Positions 35,301-50,300 of a stretch of 64,000 nucleotides of DNA are shown one piece after another. Location of the stretch: NCBI RefSeq assembly GCF_023101765.2, contig NC_064212.1, forward strand, positions 5,022,001-5,086,000, in the 5' to 3' direction. This stretch comes from Spodoptera frugiperda. Its lineage: Eukaryota; Arthropoda; Insecta; Lepidoptera; Noctuidae. The position numbers were made by a program, and so were the translations under genes. Position 1 is the stretch's first letter. The number at the start of each line of letters is the position of its first letter. The notes under the pieces are model-generated. The model made no database searches. It was given only the letters and a program-made list of their open reading frames with translations, and was not told the DNA's origin.

Positions 35301-38300
35301 AACTTTGGGGTTAATTTACTTTGAATAAGTATACTTTTTGGAGTACCTAATTACTTAACTCGTACCGTAACAAATAATATCCTTGTTTATAACACACCTA
35401 GGTGTTAAGAGATAAGTTTAGTAGGTAGACGAATTATGGAAGAAATTTGAATATTTATGCTCTAACCTGCCCTAAAATAAACATACTTAGGAGTTTATGC
35501 TCTTTGCAAGCAATAAACTTCCATATTGAAGTGCAAGAATTTTGATAGGTGACGTGAAATTATTTAGTCAAACAATTTCGGCATTTGATATCAGATCTAC
35601 ATTTTATTGCTATTTCATGGCAAAAAGTAAGTAGATATTTGCAATCCAGAATTAGATTGTTGTCTTGTTAGCCATAGCCCAAAATATAATAGGTACCTAA
35701 TAATAGTCTAATAATTTCACGTTATCAGGAAAAAGTAACAGATATTTTTATTAAATCAAACGAATTGTTACCGTTGTCGACTGCCACGTTGGTCGAGTGG
35801 ACTCAAGTGCAACTGATGGACAAGGAGTCTCGGGCTCGATTCCCGGGTCGGGCTAAGTATTTTTGGGCCCTTTTTCTGGAAGTCGGAGTCTGCAATTGTG
35901 CCCAGTATATTATCGCAATAGACTCACCCCCTATTACATGGGACTTATAACACTGCAATGTATAAGTATATATCTCTGCCTACCCCTTCGGGGATAAAAG
36001 GCGTGACATTGCATTCAAACAAATTGTTTGAACATCACAATAAAATCACAATAGCCGTTGAACATTCCGAGTAATTGTGACCCAAATACCTTGTGGCTTC
36101 GAATCCCGACGAGGAAATTTATTGCCTATAAGGATTCCCGTGTTCGTGAGAATATTCGTGATTCTATTATTTCCGTTTATAGAATGTTTTGACATGGCCG
36201 ATTCATGGCCCGTTACAGACGTCCATCTTGTTTTTCTGTCCTTTACAAGGCGGGAAAGTTATCACACCGAAGAGGTAGGTAGTCGAAAAATGGTGATTTT
36301 ACTCTTTCACTGAAACTGTAAGATTGGAACTTTTAGATTCCTGAAAAAGATAGATATTATCTGTTCCATTTAGAATTTCTTAGTAGGACCTGTCTGTACC
36401 TTTAGTGAAAATCTGAGTTATTTGTAACTCTTACAATGCTAAAGGCTCTCCTTTTTATATGTAGGTAACTAGTTATTATCGGATAAAGGTGTGTGTTATA
36501 ATTCCTAGAAGAAACCAATTTGCTTCAATGGATTCTTTTCTTTTATAAGCCTACACATATAAGTTATAAACACATAATAAAATAAATAGATTTTCTGCTA
36601 ATCTACTAAGAAAATATAACGTAAGAAATTCTCTTCTAATCTTTTCAATTTGCACAGTTTCTAGTCATCAGTTTATGTCTTAGTTTCTGCTCTGAGTACT
36701 ACGAGACCACTCCCTAAGACTTTAGCCGTTACTCTCGCGGTCGTTTACCGCAAAAAGATAGATAATATTTTACATCAATGGCCCACGGCTATCATTATCT
36801 CGCGATCGTGTTGATTTTCAATGTTTTTAAACGGGACGGGAATGAGAAACAGAAAATGTCAAAACTATAAAATGTTGTTTATTGAGCTATAATGACATTC
36901 ACGAATCCGCGCCATCGCCTGTCGTATTCGATTTTACGCGCGCCCTTAACAATAATATTTATTACCGTCCAACGTAAGCAATGGCGGCCACATACTTACT
37001 TACATAGTAATGGCTGAGACACCCAGTTCCTTGTCTAGTTTCGAAGTAACAACATTAATGTGTCGATATTGTTATCTACTTATATCAACACATTAACTTA
37101 AGTTGGTACACTCCTAATTAGAAGACTCAAAAGAGTTCACCGCTTCTCACAAGATACTACGATTGACCAACAAAATCTCCATTCATTTGTTCTTGTGTAA
37201 ATACAACTAAGAATTGATTAGTTGAACTTCTGCCTTTTATCTAAGACAATGCTGGTTTGTTAGTGGACCAGGCACCCACGTGACAGTTTCGTTGATAGAT
37301 TACGGTATAAATAACCATCGGACAAGTCGTAGCTTAGAGCCACGGGCCACGTCGACTCGTCCCGCTGATGGCAAAACAATACAACAAATTACCAACACTA
37401 TTGTTAACTTCTTACATCACCCACACCTACGCTACGTACAATGTGCTATGTAGGCGCTAGACGCGTTCGAAATTCGAATTTAAACTTTTGTTTCTGTGAA
37501 ATGATTTGTTTTTAAAAATACATTTTTGTTTATTCAATTTTGTTTTTGGTCAGAATAAAAGGAGGTTGAATGCACAAAACAAAATTAATATTACTACAAT
37601 AAGAAACAAAATGACTACGGTCTAACTAAATATTTATTTAATTAGAAGTAAGTAGTTTAAACTCAGCTTCGGTTTCGGTTTAAGCGGTTGAAAAAAAAAA
37701 AGGGATTGAAAGACACATGCGTCAATTTCCGTCGATCCCAATAAACCCCGAATGAATGGTCATTCAGATAAATTCGCTCGTCAGAAAAACACGTAATCCT
37801 TTTTGTAATCGTTTGTTTATATTCTGAGAACGATTCGGTACAAGAATAGGGCACTTCTTGCAAAACCTAATTTTGAGAATATGTGTCACTAATTCACTGC
37901 ATCTATATAAAACCCGTGTTGGTTGTAGTACTTATAAATCAATAATGTGTAGGCAACTCTTATTTAATTTCAATTAATTTTTAATATGTTACTTACGTAT
38001 TTAAAATTCGAATTTAATATCATTAGAAAATCGTAGCGCGAACTACGAAAATCGCCTCTATGGCTACGAAATAAAAGCGTAGCACGCTTAGTAGGCAGAA
38101 GAGACGTAATAGTTGTAGCATGACAGTTAATATTTTTTTTACTACATAAATATGGCGGACCACCATAGAGATGTTACTACTCTCTCTTTATGTTTTAATA
38201 ATACATACATCTGTTGTCTATTAGTTAAAAATCACGGTTTACACACGTAAATTAATGGAGAAAAGCTCTATTAGTTTCATGTTTTCTATTAACTACTTAC

Positions 38301-41300
38301 TTATTACAAAAACTAAATTAAAAACGAATCAAAGTTCGTTCAAATACCTCATTAAAAACAACTTTGCCTACCTAATAATACAATCACTCTTAATTTGATT
38401 TGTTTATTTAATCATTAGCATTCTTCCCGCGCTCCGTCACGTCAAAAAAGGGACGTCCGATAGAAATACTCGTTTAGTTTCTATTTTGTATTGTTGTTGT
38501 TTCCCAGCTGTCGTCGGAGGAAGGATTCTATCCGAAAATAAATTTATTCGAAGGAAATAAAACAATTACGGACGTTTTGTTTATATCACGTAAGTATGTG
38601 GGTACAGTATAGCAGACTGACATTGATTTGTAGGAAATTGTGATTGGTTGTTTTATTTTGTTTAGTCTGACAACTTTATCTATATAGATAGTCTAGTTTT
38701 CTTTTTTCTACAGAAAGGTTAGTTCTAGGTCTCTTAATAAGAGAAAAGTTTAACAATGTTTATTGGATACTTGTAAATAAGTGCCAGTTACACGTTGACT
38801 GTAACGTCAAGTAGACCCTGATTATTCCATTAAAATTTGCGCCTCAGAACAATTCTAAGAATATCCTGTTTCCTGATATATAAATCTAATAATCTTCTGT
38901 GACCTAGTAGAGAGATAAAAAGGATAAAGGGCCGAAACTATGATATTAATATCAAAGAACCTAATTTAAAACTTTTCAAATAAATAGGTTACTGTTTTTG
39001 GAACAAAAGAGTAGTGAGACTAGGGGAGGAGACGCGGGCGCACCGTCTGCGTACACCTGGCAGGGCAGGCGCACACGATCATTAAAAATGTTTATTTAAA
39101 AATCCGACCGCTTAACGCCGGCCGACACTCCACAAAACTGAACCATTTCGGTTTAAGACCAACGTGTTTATTACGGTGTAATACAATTAATGTTTTACAG
39201 TATTATTGTAAACAGTACGCACACTAACTAATTCACAAACAACTGTTATCATTGCAATCAATTAGTCCTGCATTACTTATGATTTAATAGTCCGTAAGTG
39301 GGCAATATAAAATCTTCCCAACTATATTTATGATGACGTACATCAAAACAATCATAATTTCATTTAGAGCAGTATAACGGATTGCTACAACTGACTTCAC
39401 TAAATATAAAGCGCCGTTTGATCCTCAATGCAACAGTCGACGTAAAAGAATTTTGCATGCAATCGTAAATTATAGCGTTTAAGAGCTCGCGTAGGCACAT
39501 AGACATACTGCATAACCATTTCCAATGTCTACAAACGGTCTGTCTATTTTCCTAATGTGTCGGCGCGCGCGCACGCTGGCCTCTTCACCGATTGGACGAT
39601 GCTTTTTAACAAAACAAGACTCTTCCTGAAACATCAACAACATATCAATGAACGCATTACCAGATATAAACGAAAACAAAGCTTTTTATTCTATTTATTT
39701 GTGTTATTATTACTTTCAACAGTTTCTGATTACGTTCGTACAATTCCAAGGATAATTTTTATTTAGGGGCGTAGCGCAATAAAAATAATATAGCCTCGAC
39801 AAAACAAGATTTGTAAACTATGAGGCTCTTCGGGGAATTAAGGAGTACCATACGTGGGTTTTATTCGATTGTAGTTCGCTCGGGAATCGGTGTCTCTAGC
39901 ATTCAATATCAGCCCGTCAGTTTACATAAGGGACGCGTGCCGACTGAAAATGTCGAAATGGGAAAGTTCATTAAGCCCGTGGTGCGGCTGCAACGTATAA
40001 TCCTGAAATGTTTATCCAACAATAAAGGCGCCTAAAGCGCACTAAACTATGACATAAAAAGTTTAAAAAGCTCTCAGTAGATCAAACAAGACGAGTGGTG
40101 TCGGTCGACAGACGGCGCGGTGTTGGGTTACGGCCGGCGGGTCACATTTGTCCTAAATAATAAACACCAGATTGGTGTCGAAAAGAACACTTTTTATGAC
40201 ACCATCAGCGCGTAAACCCTCAATCCTGTGTTTATTTTTAATAAATCTTCCGCGAAGGTCGAAATGTCTTTGATCTACCGAACAACTTTGATATCTATCT
40301 AAGTAAATACATTCCTTACGATATATACATAATTCAGATGTAATTTGAGAATTTGACAAACAATCGCGCGCTGAAGTTTATCTTTAGTTTATACGTGTTA
40401 CTGAAACAGTAAAACAAAGTAATTAATTGTTTAGTGGTGTTCTCAATTTCCCCCGATTTGTTTATATTATTCTAATGTAAGCGGTGTACCTCCTAATCAA
40501 AGCTAGGTCAAGCGTATCTAAAATAGACGGACAGATCTATCAGTACGCGAGAGCCATTACCATAATGGTAGTGCATATAAGTACTTGGTGTATAATCCCT
40601 GCAATGTAGCTAGTAATGAGCCATCGTAAATCAGCGAAAAGGTAATTCAATAGCAATGACTGTTCATATGAAGAGAAAATTGCACGAGTACGAACGCTTC
40701 TAGTACTTATAAGGGTTCTGCTTTCTCGACATTCGAGTGAAAGTGAAGACGAGGTGATGCACAGGAATGCAATCCGCAATCACATCTGTTAGGAGACAAG
40801 TTCCCAGGCTCTGGGCATTAGAATGAGAAAAGTTATAATCATGTAGTTTGGTACAGCGGTACTAGGTTGGTAGTGATTACAAATTGGAGTAGGCGATCGT
40901 CATGTCGGTCGTTGTCACCTATCACAGCCAGTGTCACAGGGTCTTAATGCGGAAATGTGCATTTGGGGCACCGGCACGCGAATTGTTGGCCACCGTGCGT
41001 TCGGAACTACGTCCCAGTTGCAAGACCTGGCCCGACACACATTCTCCGAACAATGATCCTTTAATTAGACTTCGCAGTGTGCTCTAATGTTGCACGGCTC
41101 GTTTACGCAATGTTCTGTTTGAGTACGATACGTTTCATACGAATAGGAGCACCTGGTCAGCTCTTACAGTGATCGTCTGTCGGTAATTTATTTGCTACAG
41201 ACGCCGAACATATAGTAATTTTAGTCCGTTTCACTGTAATGATCTTGTGACGTGTTTGTAGTTTCGTAGTAGTTTAGTAAGAGAGTTCCTCCGTACAATT

Positions 41301-44300
41301 ACTATGACCTTACGTACCTACTTACGTAAATATCTGCAAAAGTGATTCTATAATCATCATTATTTATGTCCGTTTACTGGCTGATGAGACATAGTCATAT
41401 AGTCAACACTTAGTAGGATTGCCTCAGAAATTTACTTTGATATTTACCGCACGTGTTTAAAATTGTCGACACGACGATGCTTGCAAGCCTGTATTATCAT
41501 ATAATCGACCAGCTATTGCCATAAAAAGCAGTTGCATTTAGCAGTCGCAATACAAAATGTAACTTCACCTAGCTTTTTCGCACCTCTACTTAATTCAGTA
41601 ACTCGATACTTTGTTGAATTAATCTCTTGAGGTACAAGTGGTAGACGCAACAATACCTCCTATTAATAAGTTCGGAATGAAGTTAAACTTCGGCCTTCCA
41701 CTGGTTTGTGAAACCACAAGGGTCAACCGAGTATACTGTTTCTGTTCCCAACTGTTCTAAATAAAGTACTGATCGATTACTAATGAGTTAATAATAAATT
41801 GTTTGTGTAAAACAACATAGGCTCGCGAAACAAGTAATTACAATCAAGATCACATTGCGATATTGAAAACAAGGGTTTTAATATAACGAAACTAATTTCA
41901 TCGAGTTACCAAGCGGTAATAGGATTAAGAATTTCGCTTTACTTATCTCTGTAGCCATTTTTAATCTCTGAAATAAATGACTTCACTTGTAACAATGTTG
42001 TAACCCGCATATTATATACTTATTTTGATACATACTTACATGATACTCTACATACATGTGCCTAATTCTAAATTCTGAGAACCTAATTAGATAAATGTGA
42101 GTTTAAAGACAAAGTTAGAGAGTCGTCGTTTCATTGTAATTGCGGGATTTAACAGAAGATCGTGGTTTATGTACCTGCTCGTACATACATTAATTATACT
42201 GAAAAAAAAACTCTTGAAAGCGTCATCATTAGTCTTGTTCTCTTTTGTACAATACCTACTAGTGTATGGAGTTAGGACTGAAAGGACGAAGGTACTAAAG
42301 CGATGTCTAAGTTAAAAACATTTTTACTTTAATACTGTTGTATTTTAATCACTCTGAATATCTTTAAAATCTAAAATACATTACGTTTATCCAGTGTTTT
42401 TGTACTAGTGTACTACCTACGATCTATTTATAGCACATATAGAACATACTAGCTTCCAAAAGCTAGATGGATTATCGGAATGTAGAGTCTCTATGGAGGC
42501 CTTTCAGTCGGATCCATTTTGTAGGCTTTGAGTGAATGAAACAGTTTTCGAAGTCAGTATAGATTGGTACCTATACACAAGTTGAACCTTAATTAATCTA
42601 AGTAAACATTGTTCGTAGTTATATACATATTTTTTTTATTAGATAGGTAAGTATTTACACAGAATAAGTACAAAGACATTGCCCAAGTATGTGTGCCTAT
42701 AAAATACTTAATGTGAAAATTATAATGACTGAGAAAATTAGATCACGTTGATATTTTACGTGTAAAAATCTTTTGTTTCGTTATTCTATGAAGTAGGTAA
42801 TTTTATCAAAAACGAGGTTTTGGTCTGATTCGATAGAAAATCCGCTTGATTGATTGCTCAAACGTTGTACGTAATATTTTACGTGAACGGAAAGATGTTA
42901 TTATATTATTCAGACATTGATTTAGAAGTAAATTATTTCCAGTCATCATTTGTGGTTCAATCATGTGATTTGAAGAATTTGAAGAACAGTACAGGCGGGA
43001 ATATGATGGAAATTATTAAATTTTTCAATCAAGATCTAATCATAACAGAACGTCTGCTATTCCCCGAACCGCGAGGTCAGTTAAAATACATTAAGTATTT
43101 TTGGGTAGTTGTAACGTAAGTACCTAATTATAGATGGAGTAGAATAACTTAATGATGCTTTTCTACCAGAGATGTGCTATGCTACGTTGCTGTGGATGCG
43201 TTTGGCTTCCACCAATCATATTCATTGGTATACATAGCTTAGCATTGGTGGTAACGGACTCAGCTAAGCGTGCTATAGATATGTGTTATGGATCGCTTCG
43301 CTACTATCGATACATTGCATACTCAATCGAAACGGTCACGTATCAATGGAAACGGTCACATAGTTTCACAGCTTAGCTATTACATCTTTGTCTTACAGCT
43401 ATGCGCTGTAAAGCACATCTCTGATGGAAAGGACCCCTAATGCTTTCAACAATATTTTTTTAGTTTAGTACTTAATTGATCCGAAGGATTGACTAGGATC
43501 AGTAATTTAACACACGCAGTGAATAGTGTCCCAAAGTTATATTTAAAAAACACTTAAGTACGTAGCAGGAAAACTTCGAAAAACAAAATAATTTGTTTCT
43601 CCACAATATAAGCGGAAAATTCTATGGAAATATGAATACATTTTCTCTTCATTTATTTTATTTAGAAGTCTACTACGTCTTCGGTCAGTGTACTCAGCAG
43701 ACACGTAGGAGTTCGTGATCTAGTTCCTTCAAAGGTAATTTCTAGGACTTATCATCATAGAGAAGTTGTAGGGGCGCGGTGAGGCAAGTATGGAGGAATT
43801 ATCCGAACTCGCGTGGGATGCTGCACTCCATACAAAACCGCGAACGCCCTTGAGCACGCGCAGCTCTGTTTATTTGACTGTCGTCTAGCACTTAACGCCG
43901 ACGTCGATATTTGCTATTTTTGCACGATACAACAACCAAGAAAAATCCACTCTCTGGAAAATTATAAGCCATTTCCTTGTCTAGTTGTGAGGGGCTTTGA
44001 TTTCAGTTTTACTTCAAAGTGAAAGCTTTTATTCCAATTACGCCATTATCGACGCTTCTGATGGTTAACATTCAACATTACATAGCAATGTCTGTCTGTC
44101 GTAGGTACCAAATTGTATTGCAGACGTATGAAAATGAAATATTTTTTTTATGTTTAGTTTTAGTATTGAATGTAGCCATAATCTTTACCTAGTAAGTACC
44201 TAAGATAATGAAATCAAGTTAAAACTTCGTAAACTTCGTGTATGTATGTATCTATGTATCTTTGTGCGCGATTATCTCGCGATTGGCAGAACCGATTTTG

Positions 44301-47300
44301 ATGCCGTTTCTAGCGTAGTATTTTTCAAACTAAGGAGGTTTTAAGTATATTGCCCTACTTAAAAAATGGAGCTTCGCACTTTACATTATGTTTTACGCAT
44401 GGATCGATTAGTTCGAATTATTCGATCTATTCGTATAGAATTATTCAATCTCGAGAAAGTTGTAGTAGGTATAAGCCAGTAAAAACATTTAGTTTAAGTA
44501 TTCTTTTTATTTGAACCTATCTGTTGTTTCTGAAAACAAACCTAAATCTATTTCTTACAAATACATCTTACGTGAGATGAAATAAGAGAGATTTTTATTT
44601 GGATTTTTACGATGTTTTCGGCTGTGTGTCTGCCCCAAATCTGATACCAAGAAACAGAAGGAATGGTACTTCGAATTCCTAATTGTTTTAATTAACTACC
44701 TACGTAGGGATTTGTTTGCTTTTACGACTATTTTTATTTCACTTGTTCTGTCTCGAACAGGTTTGAATAAAACCGTTTCATCTGATTAAGAGTTTTAATA
44801 TGTAATTCATCATGGTTATCATAATATCTATACTAATATTATAAAGCTGAAGAGTTTGTTTGTTTGATTGTTTGTTTGTTTGTTTATTTGATCGCGCTAA
44901 TCTCCTGTGTTGGATAGTGCACTTATCGAGGAAGGCTACAGGCTGTAAAACATTACGCTATGACCAATGGGAGCCGAGCAGAGCGGGTGAAACCGCGCGG
45001 AAGTAGCCAGTCAGCCATAAGACGTCCACTGCTGAACATAGGCTTCCTCCATTGCCTTCCAGAAAGGCAGATTAGAAGCGACCTACATCCAGCGGCTCCC
45101 TGTGGCCTTAATCAGGTCGTTTGGTCACCTTGTAGGTGGACGTTCAACGCTGCGCTTGCCGGTATGCGGTCTTCATTCGACAACCTTACTGCCCCAGCAG
45201 CCATTGGTTCTCCGCGCTATATGATTTTAGGATTTAGTATTTTCCTCGCAATATCCTGTACTCTTTTGAGTACATACCATTAAAAGTTAAAACATTATTT
45301 TATACCAATTTAATTATGTCAGTTATTTGAAATCCGATGTTATTTTAATTGGGGAATTAATTAGTGTAGTCATTCAGCTGTCCAATAATTGTATTGGATC
45401 AAAATATGTACGGCAGGTATTGAATTCAATGGAGCTATAAATGCGCAGATACCAATTATTTCAATTATATTCGAACGAGATTTATCTTTTGGCGGATAAA
45501 ATGATTTATAGGTTACCTAGGTAACTAAAAGAACATGATTTTCGTCAACAAAATATGATAGTTAAGTTCCGATTGGGTACTTTCAAACACAATAGGGATG
45601 ATGACGGGGTATGAAAATTAAAAATCTATTTAGTCGATGGACTATGGATGATAATATACTTAAATAAACTCATCAGTTTATTTAAGTAATATTTTTCATT
45701 ACCTGTGAAAAAATATTGGACGTGTTTTTTAGGGTTCCGTAGTCAAATGGCAAAAAACGGAACCCTTATAGATTCGTCATGTCTGTCTGTCTGTCTGTCC
45801 GTCTGTCCGTCCGTCCGTCCGTCCGTATGTCACAGCCATTTATTTCCGAAACTGTTGGGCCTATATAGTTGAAAATTTGTAAGATGATGTATTTTGGTAA
45901 CCGCTATTCGAATTTTGAATAAAAATTAATAAATTTAAAAATTAAAGGGGGCACTCCATACATGGAACTGATTAAAAAAAAATTTTTTTTTAGCTAACAT
46001 ATCCGTGATGGGTGTCTATGGATAGGTCTTTAAAAAAGACATTAAGGTTCCTAAAACCACTTTTCGTCAAAATCAATCGTTTGAAAGTTAGACGCTTCCA
46101 AAGTGGAAAAATGAGTGTCCTCTAACTTTTAAAATAAGTGAATGAGAAAACTGAAAAAAATGTATGCTGTAGATTTTAATGGAAACCAACAACGAAAATT
46201 GGTTTGAACGAGATATCATTATTAGTTTTTGAGAAATAAAACACTTTCAAAAACCGCAAATATAACTTTGTCGTTCATACAGACACTATGTAAAACCAAG
46301 TTATTTTACAACTTTTATATTATGTCATCTACTTGCTATTACGGAACCCTTCATGAGCGAGTCCGACTCGCCCTTGGCCGGTTTTTTTACTTGGCGTATA
46401 AAATGAATCAAAGTTAAGGAGTTGGAGTTAATTAAGTAACTACTTACGTCATTTCTAACTATAAAACCTACATAGAAGTGACGTCAGGTGATATTTCAAA
46501 TCAATAAGATAAGAAGTTTTAAATTAATCTAAATAAAAATTCTAATTGGTCATCTACCCTATTGACTAACTTATATAAATTCCGGTTTAAACATTGATGT
46601 GTTGCAAAATTACTTACCAATATTTTTGTTCAAATAGCCATAACTGCAAAATAACTAATGTTTAAATCCTAAAGTATTACTTAGGTGATGTAAGCCAGCC
46701 ATAGGCAAAGTTTTATAGATATTAATGAGGTAATAAACACACATAAAGTGAGGTATGAGCAATAACAATTGTTATTTACATGACCCGTCGTCTACCTTAT
46801 AAGGGACGTGTTGAAACTTCACGCATTATAACTTTAGACATTTCTATCTTTTCTAAATTTTTTTAACTATGTTTTCGTCTGGGGCCATATCAGCCACACT
46901 GCCGCACTCAAGATTAATTTGAAATGGTCACTTAACCCAGTCCTCAGGTGCTCGGTGCTATTCCACCAGAGATGTGGTATGCTACGTAGTTGTGGATGCG
47001 TTTGGTTTCCACTAATCATATTCATTGGTGCACATAGCAGTGGTGGAAAGGGACTTAGATAAGCATTTTTTTTAATATGGAAAGATGTGTACTATGGATG
47101 CGAACAAAATCTTTACCATGGAATAGTTTAAGTAATTATTATGTTTCTGAGTAAGGCAGTTAGACGGCTTTATAGATATAAAAAAAAATATATGACCAAC
47201 GAAAAAAGTTACCCCATTGCTATCGCCAATTGCTATCGTCTTATCGGTTCTGGCTACAGCTTCTACTTTTTATTATGGTTTTAGTATATGGTTAACATTT

Positions 47301-50300
47301 ACCCTTGGTTCTAAGAAAATACTACGTTACTATATTATTTTCTTATCAATTCTAGTAAGTTTTTTTTCCTAACGTTATCCCACACTAGGATTTTCTCGTG
47401 TGTCGTGGGTGTGTTTACAAACATACAAATGACACCCAGATCAGAAACAACAATTTGTGGATCACACAAAGAGTCGATTTAGTAACTCTTTGTATTATCC
47501 CTCATTGGCAACCCGCTACACGACCGGGGCTGCGGCTGCCGGTTGCCCAGCCATCGTCGCTAAGTATACAGTCATTACATTTTACGGGTTGCTTGTTAGT
47601 ATCACGTTCCGCGTTTAAATTCTACAAGAGAAGAAAGAAGTAAATATTTTACCTGACCCTGACTGTTCACGACCACAAGGACATTAAGGTTTAGGTTCTA
47701 CGTCTAATTAAGTTAATTCTATAAGAGAAACTTGATATTTTGTAACTTACTTAACTTTAATAGTGACTTATATTGATTTTATGAGGTTCTCATACTTCAT
47801 TTACATTGCAGTTTTAATGGAACACCTATCGAGGGTCAGTGATGATGTCATTTCAGCATTAAAGAACGGTTTTATACACATAATAAAATAAGAATATAAT
47901 GTTTTATTATATTACCTGTACGTACATACTTAATCATAACAGGTACACACATAAAATACGTACAATTACTTATAATATGTACTTAATAAACAATACATAA
48001 TATATTACTACGTAAAAAAGAAAAATCTCTTAGAAATAGGTTGACTTTTCCTTGTACAAATACTTATTTTCTCGCATTTGATTCGTAAATTCTACTAACA
48101 GGATAATGTTTACAACGCCTTGTTTTTTTTTCTCTATCGTTGTGCCTTATTCTTAACCCATATCGTATAATATTAAAGAGTCGTTTCCAGAAAACCCTAT
48201 CGCCATTCCCTTATCTCGAATCTCATAAATATGTATTATGTTGTAGAATTACTTTTCAAATTGTTCTTTTCAGTTATACTAAGCCTAACTGCGGACTGCC
48301 TAAAGGGTTATCGGCGGGCCTCGAATAACAGGAGTAGGAACGGGGTGGTTTTTAGTCAGTAAGAGTCTGACACTCTGTCGCCTCGCCCGCGGGAGAAGTC
48401 ATTGGATGATTTTTCGACAGTAAAAAAAGCCAACGCTTACAAGACGGGAGAATTTTATGGATTTTTCCACTAGTCAAAGAAAAGGTAATTAGTACCTACA
48501 ATCTATTAATTTAATAAACGTTTTCAATGATCGTGAGCCCTATAATCCCGGTAGGCAACAAATAATAATTTGAGACGTCTATTACAACAGTAAAGTACAT
48601 CCCTAATTAGACATAAGATATCTTCCTGCTCTAATAGGCTTTCCTTGTAAACACTCAGACACAAAGACCGGTTATGTGTATGTATATAAGTGCCATATGT
48701 ATTACATAGCCGTCAGTCTGTCAGTACAAGTGGCTGTTGTTTATCTTCTCAACATAATCCCTAAATGCGGACTTCTTATTAATACGCACTTAGGATTAGT
48801 TCAGAGGGCCTAATATAAAGAGATCTAAAGGTTACCGCGTTTAGCCCTCTGATTGATTGGTTCATTGTCCATTGACGCAGGTTGAACGTAAAACAAACTC
48901 GTACTAAGCCCTTAGGAGTACAATCTGATATTGGTACTACAGTATAAAAGTTCTAAATGTAGACTTTCACCTATAAAATCTTAGGTGATAGGTTACGGAA
49001 ATGAAATCTCAGTATCAGTATCAACTAAGAAACGAGAGTACTAATACTTACTATCACTACTAACAACGATAACTAAACGATAAGTTATTAGTCATTCCAA
49101 TCTGTTTTCAACGGCGAACCTTTGATGGAAGCGTCATTACTACGGTTTTTATTCATCTAGCATGTATTTGCAAATTGATGAGTACGTTTAAACATAAATA
49201 ATAGTTTATTTTATGTGACAATTATATGTAGTTATAATTTTACGGTCTTTAACCGGCTGGCGATCGTGAACAGCATAAACGAATGAAGAAACGAGGAAAC
49301 CTGTTCCATTGTGATTGTGTAAAAGATTTATGTTCTTCCTGGTTCACTTTTTGTCACAATTTTTTTGCCATACAACATTCTCGTTGAACTTGGGATTCGC
49401 CTTAGCTTAATATCGAAGCTTAAGAAGAATTATTGCGTTATATTTCATCGATTAATTTGACCACTTAAAATCTGGTTATGCTAAAATCTTAATTGAACAA
49501 AAAGTAGACTATAGTAGTTACGTATTTGGCATTTTATTTTATTACTTTGTACCAGAAGCTTTTATCTTTTTTAATTTGAGTTATTAAGAAAAAATCATGA
49601 TAAATATCTGCGTTCTGTTTTCTTTATGACTTGTCTCGTTATCTGCTTTTAAATGATTTAAGTATTATAGTGGGCGTTATGCTTTAGGAAATGTTCAGAA
49701 ACCTCGCAGTTCTCTCCGACATGACAAAGCTTCTACATTCTACCCCCAGGTGACAGGTAGCGGGCAACCACTAGCGCTTAGGCTTTAAGTTCTGTGGTGT
49801 TTTATGCGGTTTCTAGAGAAATCATAAGAAAGTATGACAAAGGAAAGTTTACAAAACATAACTATGACATACTTAGGTAAGACATTTTTGCCTTGATCTT
49901 ATTCCTTTATCTTATGTTTACGATTACTTCAATAAAATCATTATTAAGTACTGTGAATATACTTTTAAAACAATTTACAGTTTTCAGGTTTTGCATTTTA
50001 TACGTTTTTTCTACTAAAAATCCTAAACTTATTTACGTTATCACTTATTCACGTGAATGACTGGCCATTTGTAGCAGTAATAGTGAGATAGTTTACAAAC
50101 CAACTAAATCCATTAAAGTTTTACTTAAAGTAGAACTTACACATAAATGTTCAAAGCGTTTTAATGATGTCTAAAAATGGCTAGTGTTGACTGGTACAAA
50201 TTATCCGGCTAAAAACTTATTTGGCGCCATTTTTTTCTGTTCACAGATTATAGTGCGGTATCCAGTTGCCTTTAGGGGCTCAGTGCTGGCCGTATAAGCT

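Noticed and set aside
45781..45829. Tetranucleotide array considered as a CRISPR-like or regulatory repeat
   Set aside because: Simple GTCT/GTCC microsatellite with no spacers, inside a common interspersed repeat.
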